Part shown: piece by piece, positions 48,046 through 52,268 of the stretch
How the letters are laid out: each line of letters opens with the position of its first letter
How positions within the stretch are numbered: position 1 is the stretch's first letter
Assembly (NCBI GenBank): GCA_945864085.1
Contig: CAMBAD010000005.1
Location: forward strand, 1-52,268
Length of the DNA: 52,268 nt
Reading direction: 5' to 3'
Source of the DNA: an uncultured Streptococcus sp.
GTDB taxonomy: Bacteria; Bacillota; Bacilli; Lactobacillales; Streptococcaceae
Notes under the pieces: generated by a model
What the model was told of the DNA's origin: nothing
The model's input: the letters and a program-made list of their open reading frames with translations, nothing else
Database searches by the model: none
Made by a program: the position numbers and the translations under genes

Positions 48046-51000
48046 CTACAAAGGTATAGTTTTATCCTTGTAGCTATTTAAGCGGATATCGTTACTTCGC
48101 TCGTTAATTGAGCTTACAAAATTATTACTATCTAAGTATTTTGCAAATGCCAAGTTTATTATTCTTTTTTGCACATACCCCCATCTATACCCTGATTTAT
48201 TTAATGTTTTCAATACACTATCCCACTCATCAAATACATTGAGTTTCTTCAAAGCTGTAATATTTTTTGAAAGAGTAAATAAATGTAAATACCTAGAAAA
48301 CTGTTCTCGCTTCTCATTCTCATCCAAATTAACTGTATATACATAGTAATTATAAATTAATTCCGTTAATGTATCTGATTGATTGTCAGCGATTAGTTCT
48401 CTCATTAAATTATCGCTGATTTGAGCATAATGCTCCTCAGCTATAGTATCAAGATTTTCAATCGCAAGTTCTCTAACAAGTTCTTGCAAGTCCAATAAAT
48501 GATTATCATAGAATTGACTGCTGATGATGTAACTCAAATCCTCTTCATCAAATTGATTTTTCAAAATATGAGCAGTCAATTTTTCTGAATACTGTTTATT
48601 TTTTATACTAATTTTTAAAATATGGTCTGCAATACTAACTTTTTCATCATCCGAAATAGTGTCATCATCAAGCAATGCTAGCAACTCATCTTCCTGATCT
48701 ATTTTACTTTCAATATCTAGATATTCCGATAAGTGTTTCTTGATTAGGTATAGTGTATCCTCTGGATAGTTATCTCTGAAAAATTCAATGTTCTTGGAAT
48801 TAAACTGAATAATTTCCAAATCAATTAATACTCTAAGCTTACTTGACTCTATCTCACTCTCATCAAATGTATCTTCATAGTGCCAACCAAGTTTACTTAG
48901 TATATGCTCATATGCAGCATCATCTAACTCCATACACTCGACAGTTTTGGTGAAAAAGTTATCCTGCTCTTCTTCCTCAAGTAAGTTAAATATATCCTCT
49001 TCAAATTCTAAATCTCTTGCATTATTGATAAACTTGATAAGACTATCATCATAATTCTGATTCTCGGTAAAATAAGATAAGATAATATCAGTATCCGCTA
49101 TAGCTTTAGAGGATTCGACCAGTGATTCTACTAGAGTAGAGTAATTCTCCTCTTCAAGAATATCCTCTTCTACAAGTTGATGAAAATCATCGTTATTGAA
49201 ATGTATACTATTATCCGGAAGGAACTGTAGAATTCTATCAATTTGGCGTTCTTCCTCCAGTGTTCCCAAATTAAATCCAGACTCGTAGATTTTATTTTCT
49301 TGAAGTAGTTTTACAATATATTCCGAGTTATCTAAAATAGTCCCCTCACAAATATCTAAATATGCATAGACATAGTCTGCTATCTCCAATCTACTATACT
49401 CTAGTAGCGGTGAATAATTATCATTTGTATGAAGCAGTTCAAAATTCTTATGCTTGAAATCATCCTCTGAAAAATAAGTATCCCCCTTGAACCACCACAT
49501 GAAAAATCTTAAATTATCTTTATTTATCACATACAAACTATTACTAAAGATAAAGTCAATAACCTCCAAGAAAGTAGTAGTTCTGGAAGCATCATCATTA
49601 GGTTCTCCAAAAGTACTAAAATTAGTAAATTTAAGATCGATTGACTTAAGGTTTGTTTTGAATAATAGTGTAAAATCTTCATATGGTGAAATTAGATCAA
49701 AATTTTCATTGATATAACGAGCTACTAATGCCTTTATTTCATTATCAACACTATCTAAGTTCACCTGATTCATCAACGCTCGAATGAACTTATTCTTTAG
49801 TGGAGCTTGATACTCCACCTTCGTAGACTCCATATAATCAATAAATCTTTGTGGATTAGTAGATAGCCAGAACTCCATCAATTGCCCAAACTGTTCCAAG
49901 TTATATTTTTCAGACTTACTATCATACAATTTCTTTGCTAATTCGACCCAAAAATCCAAGTTGTCTTCTTGCAATAAGATAGCACTCAAGTTTTCTTCTC
50001 GACTCTGTAACTCCAAATTTTTTAGCATGTATTCAACCAAGTCAAAATTTAAAACTTCTTCGTTTCTAAAGTCCTTTAATTGCAAATGATGATAGACATT
50101 TGAAGTATTTACCAGTCTGAAATCAAAACCTGCACTTCTTCCACTGGAAATATTTCTCAAAAATTCTTTATCATTCTTAGTTAAGACATTGCCATAAAAA
50201 TAGGTCAAATAATCTGCATAGGTTTCATCTATATAAGAATTTTTCAATAAGAAGTAAATAATATCAAATTGCTGATTTTTTTCTATTACAGAAAAATCTT
50301 TACTACTTTTTACAAATTCATGTATTTCTTGGTTAGTGTAAATGTCCGCAATCAATTGTTTTTCAACAAAGCTCCGTTTTTGATTTAATGAAGCAATTTT
50401 TTGTTGCAACTCTTTACTATTATTGCGACTTCTTACAGTATCAAGGCGTTCCTTAAACTCTGGAGAATCTTTCTCTGGAAAAATTGAATTCTGATTTTCT
50501 TTCCTAGCCCTCATATCCTGGTGAGCATCATAAAAATCTTCATAAGATTTAATATTATTGTCTTTCACCAGCATTTCAGAAATAAAATCATGATAAGAAG
50601 CAAACTCATCTTGAAATTTGCCATTGACACTGACAACCTTTCTCCCATTTGGAATACTAAAAATTGTTCCGTAGAGTTCAATTTCATCTTGAATGTGCTC
50701 ACTCTGAATCTTTTTCAGTTCATTCTCCAATTGCAGTTTTTCTCTATCAATCTTCTCGAATTTTTTATTTCTTCTAACTTCTTTCTCATTAAACAATGAA
50801 TATAGAAAACCTTGATTATTCTGCAACTCAGAAAAGTCTTTCGGGAAAATATTTTTGTAGACAATCATTGCAAATATTTTTTCCAAATCAAGATCCAATA
50901 CATTTTTCTCACCCGTCTTGTCATGTGTCAATTCAAGCTGATAAGAATAAAATTCATTACAGATATTATTAAGCAATCTCATATCATCTATATAAAGCGA

Positions 51001-52107
51001 GATTCTGAATAGGAAGTCATCCGCTAATCCTGATTTTATTCCCATTTCTTTTAAAGTAGTTGTCAACTTATCGCTAGAGTTTGAACTCGTAATAACTGGA
51101 AGGACTGGGATGATAAAATCAAAAAATTTAGTTCTTTCTTTTGAAATGAATAAATCATCTCGTATCAAGTAAAGAAACATTAACTTTGATGATTTCTTAG
51201 CTATTTTTCGCTTATTATTAACTAATACGTTTAGTTCCTTAATCTTGGCAAAAATAGTGTTATTCTCAAAACGATCGATATCTTCAAAAACAATGACATC
51301 AGCTCTTGATTCATTCAAAAGATACAACACATCATCTAGGTATCTGTCAAAATAGGAAACTCTCGTCGACTGATCAGAAAAAATATCAATCTCTGATGAA
51401 ACATTTTTGCCACCAATTGTCAATGATTTTATCGGCTTATTTTCAACTATATACCAAATCGTTATAAGGGAGCCAATAAAAAGAAGAAGCAAAAATAACC
51501 AGCTAAATACGGTACTGGCATCCCACCCAAATACCTTGTCAGCAGTGACTAAAGCTTTTAAAAAATTTGGTTTCAAAAAATATGAAAGTGTAATGAAGAA
51601 TAGGACACTATATACAGTTAATAAAAACGGTATTCTTCTTGGAGTTCGAGACAATGTTTTAAAAATCGATTTCTTTACGTGTTTTGGATGAATCTGATGA
51701 AGTAATTGATTTATGATCTTACCTTCAATCACATTAATCTGCCGTACATTTAGTTTCTTTCCTGACTCTGATGAATCATTTTCTTGATAGCCTGATAAAT
51801 CATTTTCTTTATAGTCAGCTAGAGAAATATGGAGGAATTTTTTATTAGAGTACTTCGCTTCATAAGAATCAAGCAAACTACTTTTTCCGGAGCCGTAATT
51901 TCCTGTGATCGCTACATTTTTCAATTCATCATCATGGATTGCAAAATCTAGTGCTTTTTTAAAACTTGGATTTTCCTTTTCCAAATCTATATTTTTATTA
52001 GATGTCAGTCTATTAAAACTTATCACTTCCACATTAGGAGCTCTATTTTTGAACAGAAGAAATATTTTTTGACCCATGTTACTAATTTTACAATATAATC
52101 TCCTCAT
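48046..52107 (-). CDS. Giant membrane-associated P-loop NTPase (YobI/KAP type)
   Basis: A 1353-residue protein if it starts at the ATG at 52107 (AAAGGA upstream; the frame to 52158 crosses the promoter). Walker A is GNYGSGKS at 69-76, Walker B VIVFEDID at 271-278, and a sensor-like FLYLIRDDLF at 311-320. Two membrane helices (about 161-178 and 202-221) interrupt the NTPase domain, as in KAP-type NTPases. The layout closely recalls Bacillus YobI. Residues about 440-550 are basic coiled coil; the last 800 residues are Leu/Asp/Glu-rich helical repeats with no known catalytic motif. It is far richer in A+T than its neighbours and stands alone beside core tmcAL, so it was probably acquired. Function unknown; a defence NTPase is a guess. 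Confidence 0.8.
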   Translation of the reverse strand: MRRLYCKISNMGQKIFLLFKNRAPNVEVISFNRLTSNKNIDLEKENPSFKKALDFAIHDDELKNVAITGNYGSGKSSLLDSYEAKYSNKKFLHISLADYKENDLSGYQENDSSESGKKLNVRQINVIEGKIINQLLHQIHPKHVKKSIFKTLSRTPRRIPFLLTVYSVLFFITLSYFLKPNFLKALVTADKVFGWDASTVFSWLFLLLLFIGSLITIWYIVENKPIKSLTIGGKNVSSEIDIFSDQSTRVSYFDRYLDDVLYLLNESRADVIVFEDIDRFENNTIFAKIKELNVLVNNKRKIAKKSSKLMFLYLIRDDLFISKERTKFFDFIIPVLPVITSSNSSDKLTTTLKEMGIKSGLADDFLFRISLYIDDMRLLNNICNEFYSYQLELTHDKTGEKNVLDLDLEKIFAMIVYKNIFPKDFSELQNNQGFLYSLFNEKEVRRNKKFEKIDREKLQLENELKKIQSEHIQDEIELYGTIFSIPNGRKVVSVNGKFQDEFASYHDFISEMLVKDNNIKSYEDFYDAHQDMRARKENQNSIFPEKDSPEFKERLDTVRSRNNSKELQQKIASLNQKRSFVEKQLIADIYTNQEIHEFVKSSKDFSVIEKNQQFDIIYFLLKNSYIDETYADYLTYFYGNVLTKNDKEFLRNISSGRSAGFDFRLVNTSNVYHHLQLKDFRNEEVLNFDLVEYMLKNLELQSREENLSAILLQEDNLDFWVELAKKLYDSKSEKYNLEQFGQLMEFWLSTNPQRFIDYMESTKVEYQAPLKNKFIRALMNQVNLDSVDNEIKALVARYINENFDLISPYEDFTLLFKTNLKSIDLKFTNFSTFGEPNDDASRTTTFLEVIDFIFSNSLYVINKDNLRFFMWWFKGDTYFSEDDFKHKNFELLHTNDNYSPLLEYSRLEIADYVYAYLDICEGTILDNSEYIVKLLQENKIYESGFNLGTLEEERQIDRILQFLPDNSIHFNNDDFHQLVEEDILEEENYSTLVESLVESSKAIADTDIILSYFTENQNYDDSLIKFINNARDLEFEEDIFNLLEEEEQDNFFTKTVECMELDDAAYEHILSKLGWHYEDTFDESEIESSKLRVLIDLEIIQFNSKNIEFFRDNYPEDTLYLIKKHLSEYLDIESKIDQEDELLALLDDDTISDDEKVSIADHILKISIKNKQYSEKLTAHILKNQFDEEDLSYIISSQFYDNHLLDLQELVRELAIENLDTIAEEHYAQISDNLMRELIADNQSDTLTELIYNYYVYTVNLDENEKREQFSRYLHLFTLSKNITALKKLNVFDEWDSVLKTLNKSGYRWGYVQKRIINLAFAKYLDSNNFVSSINERSNDIRLNSYKDKTIPL

Positions 52108-52138
52108 GTCATTTTCCTTTGCAGATATATTTATCTTT

Positions 52139-52147
52139 ATTATATCA
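52139..52147 (-). promoter_or_regulatory. Extended -10 promoter of the YobI-type gene
   Basis: TGATATAAT on the minus strand, about 32 bp before the ATG at 52107. Confidence 0.65.
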
Positions 52148-52152
52148 CAAAA

Positions 52153-52172
52153 TCCCACTCTGACTGGTGGGA
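52153..52172 (-). terminator. Hairpin between the upstream gene end and the YobI-type promoter
   Basis: TCCCAC/GTGGGA stem with an 8-base loop; the minus strand continues TTTTG. It may terminate the partial gene at the right edge. Confidence 0.45.
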
Positions 52173-52201
52173 ACCGAAAAACTTCACTTTAATTTTAAAT
52201 T

Positions 52202-52268
52202 TTACTTTTTACACTTGAAAAACCAACGCTGGCTGGTTTCAGTTGGAGCTTGGTCCTCAAAGTCCGCA
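52202..52268 (-). CDS. Probable 3' end of a gene cut by the window edge
   Basis: The minus strand reads in from 52268 as ADFEDQAPTETSQRWFFKCK-K then TAA at 52204-52202. The composition is protein-like and codon use resembles the core genes rather than the AT-rich gene next to it. It is too short to identify, and it could be chance. Confidence 0.35.
   Translation of the reverse strand, partial: ADFEDQAPTETSQRWFFKCKK

Overview
The window reads as a Streptococcus chromosome, most likely S. suis or a close relative. This is inferred from the YSIRK-type surface protein, the streptococcal division cluster (murD-murG-ftsQ-ftsA-ftsZ-yggS-sepF-ylmG-ylmH-divIVA), ClpE behind a CtsR box, a separate thiolase/mvaS/mvaA mevalonate set, MurM/MurN-like cell-wall enzymes and the many extended -10 promoters (TGnTATAAT). 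No rRNA, tRNA or CRISPR array was seen.

Layout. 1-1.4 kb: 5' part of a cell-wall-anchored protein with duplicated discoidin-like modules and a 24-residue repeat. 1.6-7.5 kb: gpmA; thiolase, mvaS and mvaA (upper mevalonate pathway); a GNAT acetyltransferase; a T4-endonuclease-V-like protein. 7.5-8.0 kb: non-coding DNA with a 160-bp repeat bearing terminal inverted repeats. 8.0-16.0 kb (minus): hup, ypmS-like, SGNH hydrolase, degV, recN, argR, tlyA, ispA, xseB, xseA, mostly overlapping. 16.3-19.7 kb: second copy of the 160-bp repeat, folD, a polar amino-acid ABC transporter (ATPase and permease) and a DUF1797 gene. 19.8-23.3 kb (plus): clpE with CtsR operator, a NUDIX hydrolase and a DUF1827 gene.

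23.6-36.4 kb (minus): the division and cell-wall cluster, running from murD to divIVA and then through an isoleucine T-box leader into a GNAT gene and ileS. 36.8-39.0 kb: DUF3165 membrane protein and typA. 39.2-40.5 kb (plus): an overlapping pair of secreted lipoproteins, one with an Excalibur Ca-binding domain and one thioredoxin-like. 40.6-41.2 kb: truncated IS1182-type transposase. 41.3-44.2 kb (minus): a second-type peptide deformylase and two FemAB-family peptidoglycan bridge enzymes.

44.4-46.7 kb is a decaying stretch. It holds a MerR/TipAS regulator remnant, a frameshifted UPF0158 gene and a SWIM zinc-finger gene broken by one in-frame amber codon. 46.9-48.0 kb is tmcAL. 48.0-52.1 kb is a very AT-rich 1353-residue membrane-associated P-loop NTPase of the YobI/KAP type, inserted next to core genes. 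This is the best candidate in the window for an accessory, possibly defence-related, function. The last 67 bases look like the 3' end of another minus-strand gene.

Several short dispersed palindromes and repeats occupy the intergenic gaps (19.2, 22.2, 23.3-23.5, 46.7-46.9 kb). The genome seems rich in small non-autonomous repeats.
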